The notes beneath the pieces are model-generated. The model was not told where the DNA came from and ran no database searches. It was given only the letters and a program-made list of their open reading frames with translations. A DNA stretch of 64,000 bases from Diospyros lotus (Eukaryota; Streptophyta; Magnoliopsida; Ericales; Ebenaceae): NCBI RefSeq assembly GCF_014633365.1, contig NC_068346.1, positions 35,341,191 to 35,405,190 on the forward strand, given 5' to 3'. This document shows, piece by piece, positions 25,836 to 37,083 of this stretch. How positions within the stretch are numbered: the first letter of the stretch is position 1; every line of letters starts with the position of its first letter. Position numbers and translations under genes: made by a program.

Positions 25836-26879
25836 GGTCCTACTTCCCAATCTTCCGCACTTATTTTACTACTAGAATTGGATCAACTTCCCCAACAGCC
25901 CTTAGTCAAAGTTGGCTCAACTAACTTGGAGGTCTTAGGCGAAAAAGTTTGTCAGAACCTTTTCAAGAATATTATTTTTTTTATAAAAAAATAAATAATA
26001 TACCTTTTTATTGGAAAATTATATCATTTTATTAAATAAAAAAATAAAAAAATTAAGTTAAATTTCAATCAACTACAAAATACGATAATCTCTCAATGTA
26101 GTGAATTTTTAACTAAAATATAACATATGAGAGATCAAACGAAGCCAAACAATTTACTATAATAAATAAAAAAATATTAAAAATTGGGAACAAAAAAATT
26201 TGAAATGCTGGAATTATTTTAGGGTTGCAATTGAAAGATTTATAATAAAAAATAAATTTACAATCTTAAAGTCAATGGGATAATCAAGAAAAAACGATAA
26301 AAATTGAGAAAAGAAAATTGGAAATAATGGGAAGAGATAACATAAAAATTGAGAAGAGAAAATGGGAAAGATAAAATGTTAGAAATTGATTGTTGGACTA
26401 GATGTTTGTGAAAATTTGGACTGAAAGTTAAATTTTATTTTGAGCTCAATTTTTTTTAAAAATTATTTATTATTAAAAAAATAATAAAAAATATATAAAA
26501 TTATAAAATTTTGAGGTCTTCATAAGCAGAGCCTTAGGTGGCCGCTTAGATGACTTCATGCATGGTCGAGCTAGCTCTACCCTCAGTGAACCCTTTTGTT
26601 CCTCCACAGATACTTCTACAATACCTTTTCAGCATATCCTAATGAAAAGTATTGTTCAGAATCAAATTTGAATGAAGATGATAAAGCTGATACCTTCAAG
26701 TTTTGTGGCTGCTTTCAGTACCTGAGTCTTGCATTTCTTGCAGGAGATGCTTGAGATGCTGACCTTCAACTTTGTTAGCTGCAGTAATATAATTATGCAT
26801 GGAAACAGACCAACAAGAGATGAAGGAAACTTGAATGAGTGCACCAAAAGGTGAAGTATTATTATCGTATTACCTTCAT
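25836..26879 (-). pseudogene. HIPP copy F, exon 3 split by a hAT-like element
   Basis: Minus-strand exon 1 is 26879-26874 and exon 2 is 26778-26694. Exon 2 is 85 bases: a 9-base in-frame insertion beside an intact SCKKC metal site. Exon 3 begins at about 26625, but after about 40 bases it is interrupted by the element at 25907-26579. A recognisable piece of the remainder continues at about 25836-25906 (ACTAGAATTGGATCAACTTC corresponds to the intact gene). The proline-rich tail and CaaX box are not found. The reading is lost in the insertion, so it is a pseudogene. Confidence 0.78.
25907..26579. mobile_element. hAT-like non-autonomous element inside HIPP exon 3, copy F
   Basis: About 673 bases. 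Its ends are CAAAGTTGGCTCAACCA and the reverse complement of GTAGAGCTAGCTCGACCA. It is flanked by an 8-base near-repeat, CCCTTAGT (25899-25906) and CCCTCAGT (26580-26587). An 8-base duplication is characteristic of hAT elements. It has no coding capacity. This copy shows the original insertion site in a HIPP last exon. Confidence 0.72.
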
Positions 26880-26894
26880 GGCAGTTTGAGGCAA

Positions 26895-27640
26895 GAAGCC
26901 GGTGAGGCTGCAATTTTGGAAGAACATGTAGGCTGTAGCTGATATTCAGGCATTAATGCCACGGCTCCGGCGTTCTGACTACTACACAGACATGGAATCC
27001 AGGAGCTGGCTGCCAAGGAAAGAGCTGGGCCAGGATTCTGCAGACTTGTGAAGGATCTTGTGGTTGGACGTCATGGCTATGGCAGCATCAAGTTTCTGGG
27101 AGAAACAGATGTGCAGAAGCTTGATCTGGATACCTACATCCACTTTAACGACCGTGAAGTGATTGTCTACATGGACGAGAGCAAGAAACATCCAATCGGA
27201 CAGGGTCTCAACAAGCCTGCAGTGGTCACTCTCCTTAACATCAAATGCATTGAAAAAAAGACAGGCAAACAGTACGTCGATGGACCTAAGGTTGAAAAGT
27301 ACAGAGAGCTTCTAGTGAAGAAAGGAAACAAACAAGGTGTGGAGTTTGTGTCATATGACCCTGCGGAAGGGGAACGGAAATTCAAGGTCCAGCACTTCAG
27401 CAAATACGAGTTTGGAGATGACAGTGAATGGGCAGATGGTTTCTCAACTTTCTTTCTATGATTGCTGGTGCAAGTAGATATCTGTACCTTTTCAGTTCGA
27501 TTATATTGGAAAACTCGAGTCTTTGTCGTGGCTGCATCCAGTATGGTCTTTTATTCTTGTTCTTTTCTTTGGAATTGTTTGGATTTGGAGTCCGTATACT
27601 TGTGAGTACCTTGGAGTCAGTCTCAAACTGCAATTATCCG
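26895..27640 (+). pseudogene. Partial duplicate of NUP98 last exon and 3' UTR
   Basis: Matches the NUP98 gene from about 8716 through the stop codon (27461) and about 180 bases of 3' UTR. It covers most of the autoproteolytic domain, including HFSKYEF at the cleavage site. Upstream, a 7-base insertion near 26930 and a 1-base deletion near 26990 shift and then restore frame, and a TGA is created between them, so the fragment has no open link to a start. A 137-codon frame from 27048 remains open. The left end joins HIPP copy F 5' flank at GAAGCCGG (26895-26902), a sequence shared in near-identical form by both parents. Confidence 0.9.
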
Positions 27641-27699
27641 GCAATATATGGCTTTTGTGAAACCAGTCAATTACGTAATATGCAACAAATAATAGCCAC

Positions 27700-28203
27700 A
27701 ATAGCGTGGCGGCGGATTTGTTTCCACTGCCACGCTAGATTGTTCCCTTTCCTTTATTTAATATAAATTCTAGAGAATTCTATCAAGAGTTGGAATTTTC
27801 TAGAAATATGCAACAAATAATAGCCACAATTGCATTCTTGCTGTCCAAGTTTTTCTAATTTATCTAGAAATTCTATTCTAGTTTTTTTCTATCAGTTATC
27901 ACTCCTCCTGGGTGCGCATTTCAGTAACTCCAATCATGTCTTGTAGCTTGAGAACCTAGTCTTCTTGTCCTTGAACCACAAATCTTTGAGGTTGCTCCAC
28001 GTAGATTTCTTCTTTGAGATAGTCATTTAAGAATGCCAATTACATCTTGTTGATAGATGTCACTTTTTCTGTGCCACAAGGGCTATCAATGCCCTTATAG
28101 TGTCAAGTCATGCTACTGGAGCAAATGTCTCATTGCAGTCGATTCTAAATTGTTGTGAGTATCCTTTTGCTACTACCATTGTCTTGTCCTTTCGAATTGT
28201 GCC
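27700..28203 (-). mobile_element. LTR and reverse transcriptase fragment of another copia element
   Basis: 27700-27890 matches the LTR at 11200-11402. 27900-28203, read on the minus strand, encodes a copia RT stretch (MVVAKGYSQQFRIDCNETFAPVA, then QDVKLAFLN and EEIYVEQP). RNase H is missing between the two. The RT is cut at 28203 by copia element 2. Together with gag at 34351-35960 it forms a disrupted minus-strand element. Confidence 0.7.
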
Positions 28204-29021
28204 TGTTAATATTATGTGATTCAAAATATTTTTATCAGATTTCTGACATGCTGTTACATGTTGCTGAGATGTATTTTTTATATTTGTTTCATTTAAATAT
28301 AAATGTCTCATTATATGCTGTTATATATATATATGTTGTTAATATATATCAGCTGCATGTTATTTGGGCTGTTGTGTTATATGGGCCGAGCCCATATTAT
28401 TTCCGTGTTGCCTCGTGTGCTGCTGGCCGAGCCCATTCCTGTTTAGCCCATGATTGGCGTTGCTATAAAAGAGCAGCTCGATGCCCTAATCTCTAAGAAC
28501 TCTCTGATATTTGTCTTGTGCTCTCTCTTTGAAAACCCTAAGTCGGCGATTCTTGAAGCAAGACACTATTCGTGAATCCTTCGTTCTGATCTATGTTTCA
28601 TTCGATTCTTTGGTTGCTTCCATGGTAAGATCTGACGGTAAGAACGACTATTGCTTAATCTCTATTTGTTTTTTTTAAACGTCTGAGGCGTGAGAGGTTG
28701 TAAACTGATAGAACAGATCTTTACCTTGATCGTGAGATCGGTATAGAACAGATCTATCTTGATCTTGTTATTTTCGTTTCTGTTTTTCAGTTGTATTGCA
28801 ATACTGTTTCTATTTTATTGTTCACGGTCTTGTAATCGTTTGTAAACTTGAGATCTAGTGGATTGACTAAAGGTGGAGCCTCTGCCGTGAGTAGGATCTA
28901 TTGATCCGAACACGTATATCACTGTGTCTTGCATTTACACTTTTCTGTTTAAAGTTTTGGTTTATTGTGTATCGCGCTTAATCTGTGTTTGGCTGAGAAA
29001 TCAGGTTATATAAAACCTACA
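28204..29021 (+). repeat. 5' LTR of copia element 2
   Basis: 818 bases, TGTTAATATT...AACCTACA, with TATAAAA at about 28464-28470 as the likely promoter. Confidence 0.92.
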
Positions 29022-29023
29022 AG

Positions 29024-29036
29024 TGGTATCAGAGCC
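29024..29036 (+). other. Primer-binding site of copia element 2
   Basis: TGGTATCAGAGCC, the standard initiator-Met-tRNA primer site of plant copia elements, two bases after the LTR. Confidence 0.92.
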
Positions 29037-29378
29037 ACGAGGTTCTAAGATCCCGGTCAGACTGTCTCAGATCCAAAAGGTAAAATCTCAGATCTGGTAA
29101 GAACTTCAAAAACTTAGGGTTTTTTCAAATCTCTGTTCTGCATGCTCTAATCCAAGCTGTACTTTCTTGATCTTGAATAAGTAATCTATCATTTACTTTA
29201 TTCTGTAACATTCTTTACCTTATATTCTTGTCTGAATTTGAAAATCCAAACTCTGGTTTAGTTAATTTCTGGAAAAATTAAATTTCAAATTCTTATATTC
29301 AAAACTTAAATAAGATTTATATCTTATCTGTTCCTCATACCTGTTAGTTCTTATTTCTACTTTATTCCTATCCATAAA

Positions 29379-32300
29379 ATGGCTCCATCTAAGTATGAAT
29401 TAGATAAGTTTGATGGTAGTGGTGATTTTTCGTTATGGCAAAAGAAAATGACTGCAGTATTGGTTCAAAACCAGTGCTCTGAAGCACTGGATGAACCTTC
29501 TGCAGTTGAGAAGGATAGAATAGAATCTCCACCTACTCCTGAAATGCGAAAAATGGATAGGTTAGCTTACAGTCTAATAATCCTAAATCTTTCCGATAAA
29601 GTCCTTAGACAAGTAAATAAGGAGAAGACTGCTTTAAAGGTGTGAAATAAGTTAGAATCTCTATATATGACTAAGTCTTTAACAAGTAAGATTTTCTTAA
29701 AAGAAAGACTGTTTGGTTTTAAAATGAATACCTCTAAAACTCTAGAAGAAAACCTAGATGACTTTAATGTCATTATAATAGGTTTAGAAAACATAGATGA
29801 GTGTATCTCTGAAGAAAATCAAGCTGTAATTCTTCTAAATGGTTTGCCTGAATCATATAGAGATTTAAGAACTGCAATGCAGTATGGTAGAACTTCTTTA
29901 TCCTTAGAGGATGTAGTATCTGCCTTAAGATCTAGGGATCTTGAAGATGATAAGAAAGATAAGAAAATAAATAGTGCTGAAGGCTTAAATGTAAAGGGTA
30001 ATTGGGAACAGAAATCTAAGAGCAAAGCCAAAGGGAATTCAAGGGATAGGAGTAAAACAAGGTCAAATTCTAAATCAAGAGGAACAAGTAGAGGATCCTC
30101 AAAAATAAGAACCTGTTGGTATTGTAAGAAAGAGGGTCATGTAAGAAAGAACTGCTATAAGAGAAAGAAAGATCTAGAAAATGAAAACTCAAGTAATCAG
30201 GATGCAGCAAATATTTCTGATGGATATGATAGTGTAGAAGGCCTAATTATAACAGAACATACCATAGATAATGAGTGGATTTTAGATTCAGGTTGCACTT
30301 TTCACATGACACCTAGGAAAGACTGGTTGCTCAACTTCCAGCATATAGAAGGTGGTAAAGTCCTAATGGGTAATAATCAATCCTGCAATGTAACCGGTTT
30401 AGGGTCAGTTAGGTCTAAAATGTGGGATGGAACATATAGGACTTTAGACAATGTGAGGTATGTGCCAAACCTTAGAAGAAATCTTATTGCTTTAGGTATG
30501 TTAGATTCTAATGGGGGGTCTTATAAGTCTGAAAATGGGGTCCTTAAGGTGTTTAAAGGATCCATGGTAGTTCTTAAGGGAATCCGCAAGCAAGGACTGT
30601 ATGTCCTTCAAGGAGAGTCAATCTCTGGGTGTGCTGCAGTTTCATCTTCTGAAATAGATGACACTGTGTTGTGGCATAGGAGGCTAGGTCATATAGGAAT
30701 GAAAGGACTACTAGAATTAAGTAAGCAAGGAATCTTAGATTCCAGGAAGATTGGAAACCTAGACTTTTGTGAGACATGTGCCTTGGGCAAGTCTCACAGG
30801 TTGCAGTTTGCTTCTGCAACTCATAAGTCCAAAGATGTTCTAGAGTATGTTCATTCCGATCTTTGGGGATCTCCCCAAGTCCCTAGCTCCCTTTCAAGTG
30901 CCCAATATTTTCTTTCCTTTATAGATGACTATTCTAGGAAGGTTTGGGTCTATTTCCTTAAGTATAAGAGTGAAGCTTTTGCTAAATTTAAGGAATGGAA
31001 GACTTATGTAGAGTTACAATCAAGCAAGAAAATAAAGACCCTTAGAACAGATAATGGCCTGGAATTCTGTAATCAAGAATTCTCCAATTACTGCACACAA
31101 GTAGGCATTGCAAGGCATAGAACATGCAGTGAAACACCTCAGCAAAATGGAGTTGCTGAACGCATGAATAGAACCATCCTAAACAAAGTTAGATATTTTT
31201 TAAAGGACTCAAACTTGCCCAAGAAATTTTGGGTTGAAGCAGTTTCAACTGCTTGTTACCTCATAAACAGATCTCCTTCATCCGCCATAGAATTTAGAAC
31301 TCCTGAGCAGCTATGGAGTGGGAAAATCCCATCTCTTAACCATCTTAGACCTTTTGGATGTATAGCTTATGTCCATAAGAAAGAAGGGAAGTTAGACCCT
31401 AGAGCCAAGAAGGCTGTATTCTTAGGATACCCTCAAGGGGTAAAATGATACAAATTATGGCTGATTGATGAAAAGAAAACTGTTATCAGCCGGGATGTAG
31501 TATTCAAAGAATCAGAATACTATATCCCAAATAAGGTGGTAAATGCTAAGGAAAGCCAAGCTGATAAATTTCAGCTTGAGGTGGAAAGAGATAGAATTAA
31601 TGAAAATCTAGTAGAAACTGACCATGAGAGTTATCAAGAGTCCAGTTCGCAAGACTTTGCTGAAACTGAAATAGAGAGTGAGGATAATGAAAATTCAGCT
31701 GAAACCATTCCAGAATTGGATGATTATGTCTTATCTAGGGATAGGGTAAGAAGAGAAATTAAACCTCTTTCTAGGTATGCTCATGCTGATGTGATTGCCT
31801 ATGCTCTTAACATTGGAGACTCAATAGAGCATGAAGAGCCTCTTAGTTATCAAGAAGCTTGTTCCAGTAAGTATAAAACTAACTGGTTAAAGGCAATGAA
31901 GGAAGAGATGAAATCTCTTCAAAAGAATAAAACCTGGATTCTTGTAAATAAACCTAAAGACCAGAAAGTTATAGGTTGTAAATGGATATTTAAAAGAAAA
32001 CCAGGTATCCCAAGTGTAGAACCAGCCAGATTTAAGGCTAGGGTAGTTGCCAAGGGTTTCTCTCAAAGAGAAGGCATTGACTACCATGAAGTATTCTCAC
32101 CTGTAGTGAAGCATACTTCTATAAGATTAGTTTTAGCCTTAGTAGCCTTAAATAATCTAGAGCTTGAGCAATTAGATGTTAAGACTGCTTTCCTTCATGG
32201 AAACCTAGAAGAGAAAATATATATGGACCAGCCTATAGGTTTCATAGAAAAGGGAAGGGAGAATAAGGTCTGCTTGTTACAAAAATCCTTATATGGTTTA

Positions 32301-33407
32301 AAGCAATCTCCTAGACAGTGGTATAGGAGATTTGATGAGTTTATGCTCAAAGAGAATTACACTAGGTGTAACTTTGACCACTGTGTCTATTATAAACAGC
32401 TTAAAGAAAAACTGTTCATATATCTCCTTATATATGTTGATGATATGCTTATTGCATGTAAAGAGAAGGGAGAAATAGATAGATTGACTCAAGCATTAAA
32501 ATCAGAATTTGAAATGAAAACCCTAGGAGCAGCTAGGCGTATCTTAGGGATAGATATCACTAGAGATAGAAAAAGGGGTACATTGACCTTATCCCAATCA
32601 GGCTATTTAAGGAAAGTGATAAGCCTCTTTGATATGGAAGGCTGCAAACCTGTTTCAACCCCCATACCTCCTCATTTTAAGCTCCAAGCTGTAAAAGGAA
32701 ACTTACCTGAAGAAGAAGCTGACTACATGAAGAAGGTTCCCTACTCTAATGCAGTGGGAAGCCTCATGTATGCCATGATAAGTACCAGGCCTGATATAGC
32801 CTATGGGGTTAGCCTAGTAAGTAGATTCATGTGCAATCCATCTAAGGAACATTGGTCAGCTGTTAAATGGGTCCTTAGGTATTTAAAGGGGTCGGTGAAT
32901 AAGGGTTTAGTGTTTAGATCAAATGTTGAAAATTCTAGCAGCATTAAGGGTTACTGTGATTCTAATTTTGCAGCTGATTTGGATAAGAGAAGATCCTTAT
33001 CAAGATATGTTTTCACTTTGGGTGGAAATGTGATAAGTTGGAAAGCAAATCTCCAACACATAGTGGCGTTATCAACCACTGAGGCCGAATATGTAGCATT
33101 AACAGAAGCTATGAAAGAAGCCATCTGGTTGCAAGGAATAGTTAGAGAATTAGGTTTAGGTAACCAAATTCCTAAAATTTATTGTGATTCCCAAAGTGCA
33201 ATACATCTCTCAAAGAACAGTGCCTTCCATGAGAGAACCAAGCACATAGATGTGCGTCTTCATTTTGTTAGAGATATTATAGCTAAAGGTCAGGTAAAAA
33301 TAGAAAAAATTTCTACCTTGATAAATCCTACAGATATCCTAACTAAATTAGTTCCTGTAGTGAAGTTTGAGCAGGCTTTGGACTTGCTCAATATTCTTCC
33401 AACGTAG
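29379..33407 (+). pseudogene. Copia element 2 gag-pol with two premature stops
   Basis: A single frame of 1342 codons encodes gag, a zinc knuckle (CWYCKKEGHVRKNC near 30112), protease (WILDSGCTFHMT near 30278), integrase ([28 protein letters not shown]), RT with an intact YVDD box (near 32437) and RNase H. It is broken by TGA at codon 89 (29643-29645), where a Trp is expected, and TGA at codon 690 (31446-31448), where a Gly is expected. The RNase H motif reads GYCDSNFAAD, with Asn at a usually acidic site. No frameshift was noticed. It is close in domain order and length to copia element 1, though clearly a different family member. Confidence 0.92.
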
Positions 33408-33480
33408 CTGTGGAAGATATGCAGGGGTCTCTAGTCATCATCCACTATTTTTTAATCCATTCTTGAATCAAGGTGGAATT

Positions 33481-34297
33481 TGTTGATATTATGTGATTCA
33501 AAATGTTTTTATCAGATTTCTGGCATGCTGTTACATGTTGCTGAGATGTATTTTTTATATTTGTTTTATTTAAATATAAATGTCTCATTATATGTTGTTA
33601 TATATATATGTTGTTAATATATATCAGCTGCATGTTATTTGGGCTGTTGTGTTATATGGGCCGAGCCCATATTATTTCCGTGTTGCCTCGTGTGCTGCTG
33701 GCCGAGCCCATTCCTGTTTAGCCCATGATTGGCGTTGCTATAAAAGGGCAGCTCGATGCCCTAATCTCTAAGAACTCTCTGATATTTGTCTTGTGCTTTC
33801 TCTCTGAAAACCCTAAGTCGGCGATTCTTGAAGCGAGACACTATTCGTGAATCCTTCGTTCTGATCTATGTTTCATTCGATTCTTTGGTTGCTTCCATGG
33901 TAAGATTTGACAGTAAGAACGGCTATTGCTTAATCTCTATTTATTTTTTTTTAAACGCCTGAGGCGTGAGAGGTTGTAAACTGATAGAACAGATCTTTAC
34001 CTTGATCGTGAGATCGGTATAGAACAGATCTATCTTGATCTTGTTATTTTCGTTTCTGTTTTTCAGTTGTATTGCAATACTGTTTCTATTTTACTGTTCA
34101 TGGTCTTGTAATCGTTTGTAAACTTGAGATCTAGTGGATTGACTAGAGGCGGAGCCTCTGCCGTGAGTAGGATCTATTGATCCGAACACGTATATCACTG
34201 TGTCTTGCATTTATACTTTTCTGTTTAAAGTTTTGGTTTACTGTGTATCGCGCTTAATCTGTGTTTGGCAGAGAAATCAGGTTATATAAAACCTACA
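33481..34297 (+). repeat. 3' LTR of copia element 2
   Basis: 817 bases, TGTTGATATT...AACCTACA, preceded by a purine-rich AAGGTGGAA near 33470 that would serve as polypurine tract. Confidence 0.92.
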
Positions 34298-34350
34298 AGT
34301 GGTATCAGAGCCACGAGGTTCTAAGATCCCGGTCAGACTGTCTCAGATCC
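34298..34350 (+). other. Second primer site and leader after the 3' LTR
   Basis: The 53 bases after the downstream LTR repeat the sequence that follows the 5' LTR (primer site TGGTATCAGAGCC at 34300-34312, then leader to CTCAGATCC). This means the downstream LTR also has element-internal sequence on its right. Homology ends at 34350, where reverse-oriented gag begins. Confidence 0.9.
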
Positions 34351-36040
34351 TTCTTCAAGTGACTTTTTCTTTTACAAATTCGACATTATTATCGACTTGT
34401 TTTCCTTGACTTCCTCTATTTCTAGAATTTTCTTTAAGTTTTCTCTTATTTTCTTTAAATTTTTGAGACTGCATATTAACTTTAGATTGAAAGTGATGTG
34501 GATGAGATGCCTTTAATATTTTATGAAAGTTGTGATTTGGGTGATTAATTTTAAAGGCTAATTTTAAGGGAATCGAGCTGAGGATTCAAAGTCACCAGTT
34601 TTGCTGATGAGGTCCGTGCTTTTTCGGGCAAATTCCTTCGTTTAAGCTTCAAAATTAGCATTTTTGCTATTTTAGGAAATAATTGATTTGGGAATAACTT
34701 CCATTAGGGAATGAATTTTAATATACTGTTTTGGGGGATTTTATTTATTTCCATCTAACTTTGATCTTGTAATGAAAACTCAATCTTGCCTTTTTGGTAA
34801 GATTTGGGTTTTAGGGTTTTGGGATGTTTTTTCAATTTCCTAATCATTAATGTAGCCTATAAATGCTATGTTTATAGGGGTTGATTTGAAAATTCCAATA
34901 AATTTATGTTGACATTTTCTCCATAATTCTCTTCAATTTTTCAGTATTCTTTAGAATCAACGAATCATTGATTGAGTCCTATAATCCGACATTCGTGAGT
35001 GAATCAACGGGTTTTAGAAGGCTTCCGCTACGTCAGAAAGGCATTCTTCGTGTCAATTTCATAATGCCTTTCTAATCTTTGTTCATGAGCTTCTAGTGAA
35101 CCCATTAATTTTGCAGCTATTAATTTGTCTATATCTTTAGACTCCTCAATGTCTACAATAATCGGGTCATATTTTTCTGTACATGTAATTAGAATTTTTT
35201 CAAAAATTTTATTTTCAAAAATTTCATCCCTATAAGTTCTGAGTTGATTTACCACTTCATCCACCCTAGAGTAATATTGTTTTGCAGTCTCAAAATCTTT
35301 CATTTTTAGATTTTCAATTAAACTTCCTTCTCAAAATTTGAAGTTTGCAAGTTCATACCTTGTTGATGCCTTTGAACTCCTCCTGCAACTCATCCCAAGT
35401 CGCTTTTGCAGTTTCTGCTCCCATGCTCCTCGAAAAGTATTCATCGGTCAGGCTCATTTGTAGAGCTAGGAGAGGTAGAGAATATTTTTGTTCATTCTTT
35501 TTTAGTTCCTTCTTTTATATTGTAGATAAAGTGGAAATATCATATAGGTTAGTGTACCCATTATTAACGACATCCCACAAATTTTGGGCATAAAAGTACG
35601 TCTTTATTTTGATAGATTAAAAATCATAGTTGTTGCCGTTAAAAGTTGGAATTGGAATGGATGAGTGGAATGCATTGACCATTGTGTAAGCTTATGCCCA
35701 ATAAATATCGAACATAACTTTAATACCACTAGTATTTGGTTGAATGAAATGAGTTAATTTTGTGAAAGTTGGTCGGGAATGGTTAGTGAATTTTGGAAGG
35801 ACTAATTTTGAGGAGCTAGAAGAGTGGTACTCAAATTGAAAGGCTATGAAAGTTGAAGAAGAAATAAAACAATTTACAAAAGATGGAGATTTGACTTTTC
35901 AATAACTTACTTGATTTTCTTTGATTGCTTGATGCAAAATGCATACATAGTTCCCTATTCCTAAGCTTAAGTGTGGCGGTAGATTTGTTTCCATGGCCAT
36001 ACTACATTTGTTCCCTTTAATTCCCTTTATTCAATACAAA
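34351..36040 (-). mobile_element. Copia gag/LTR fragment, minus strand
   Basis: Minus-strand gag of the family at 10113. The block at 35028-35303 encodes a UBN2-type segment (MKDFETAKQYYSRVDEVVNQL). Relative to 10340-10400, about 620 bases (roughly 34425-35048) are inserted in gag; the start of the same insertion is at 63770-64000. Upstream lie a primer-site-like stretch near 35720 and an LTR piece ending near 36040. Protease and integrase are missing. Confidence 0.65.
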
Positions 36041-36646
36041 CAAAGTTGGCTCGTGCATGAAGTCATTTAGGTGGCCACCTAAGGCCCTGCATTTATGAAG
36101 GTCCTAAAATTTTATAATTTATATATTTTTTTCTTTTTAATAATAAATATTTTATTAAGAAAAATTTGAGTTCAAAATAAAATCCAACTTTCAGTTCAAA
36201 TTTTCAAAGACACCCAGTCCAACAATTAATTTACAACGTTTTTTCTTCCCAATTTTTACATTCTCTTTTCCCATTGTTACAATTTTTATCGTTTCTTTTT
36301 GAATATCTTATAGACTTTAAGACTGTAAATTTCTTTTTTATTATAAATCATTCAATTGTAGTCCTAAAAAAATCTCAATGTTCCCAATTTTCTCTTCTCA
36401 ATTTTTACCATTTCTTTGTTTATTATAATAGGTTGTTTGTTTTATTTTGATCTCTCAGACATTATATTTTAGATGAAAATTTACTATCGTTAAACTTTAA
36501 CTTTTTTTTTTTAATTTAATGAAATGACGAAATTTTTTAGTAGAAAGGTGTATTATTTATTTTTTTATAAAAAAAATTAATACTCTTGAGAAGTTCTCGA
36601 CAAACTTTTTTACCTAAGTCCCCCAAATTGGTTGAGCCACTCTAGG
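36041..36646. mobile_element. hAT-like non-autonomous element, inverted copy H
   Basis: The reverse complement of the elements at 16052 and 25907, with ends CAAAGTTGGCTCG and the reverse complement of GAGTGGCTCAACCA. On its left the HIPP exon sequence has been replaced by copia LTR remnant. From 36650 to 37083 inverted spacer follows, with no gene. Confidence 0.6.
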
Positions 36647-37083
36647 AAGGGGCAACACATGACTGTAGCCGAACCGACCGAATACTCATTGCTAAAGACC
36701 ACATTAATCATTATGATAATTTTGTTTTTTAACTTTGTCCAACAACTTTTTAATTATATTAACAGCATGCACCGACTCTATCCCTAATCAAAATAATTCT
36801 ACATAGTTGTAAATTTATATATGAAGAATCCGTACACCTGTAGTTGTAAATACACTTGAATTTGCATTTGTATAATTATTTATTTGCTTGTATAAAATTA
36901 ACCATTTATATTTAAAATAAAAGACCTGAAAAATTATTTACATTTATATTTATATTATATTTAGAATTGTATAATTACTTATTTAACCCCTAGTGTACAT
37001 AAATGTACATACATGTTATATATATTAGAGGGATGGCTCGTATATATAAAAAAATTAAAAAATTTAAATAAAAGTTTATTTGA

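Larger units (their letters stand above)
28204..34297 (+). mobile_element. Copia element 2, plus strand, degenerate coding region
   Basis: LTRs at 28204-29021 and 33481-34297, primer site at 29024-29036 and gag-pol at 29379-33407. About 22 differences separate the LTRs (near 2.7%), so it is older than copia element 1. No target duplication is found: left flank is a copia RT fragment and right flank is a second primer site and leader followed by gag, so the right border has been rearranged. Confidence 0.92.

Noticed and set aside
27048..27461. A second functional Nup98-like gene
   Set aside because: No FG or GLEBS exons, a stop and indels upstream, and the 5' side belongs to a HIPP copy; it is a duplicated fragment.
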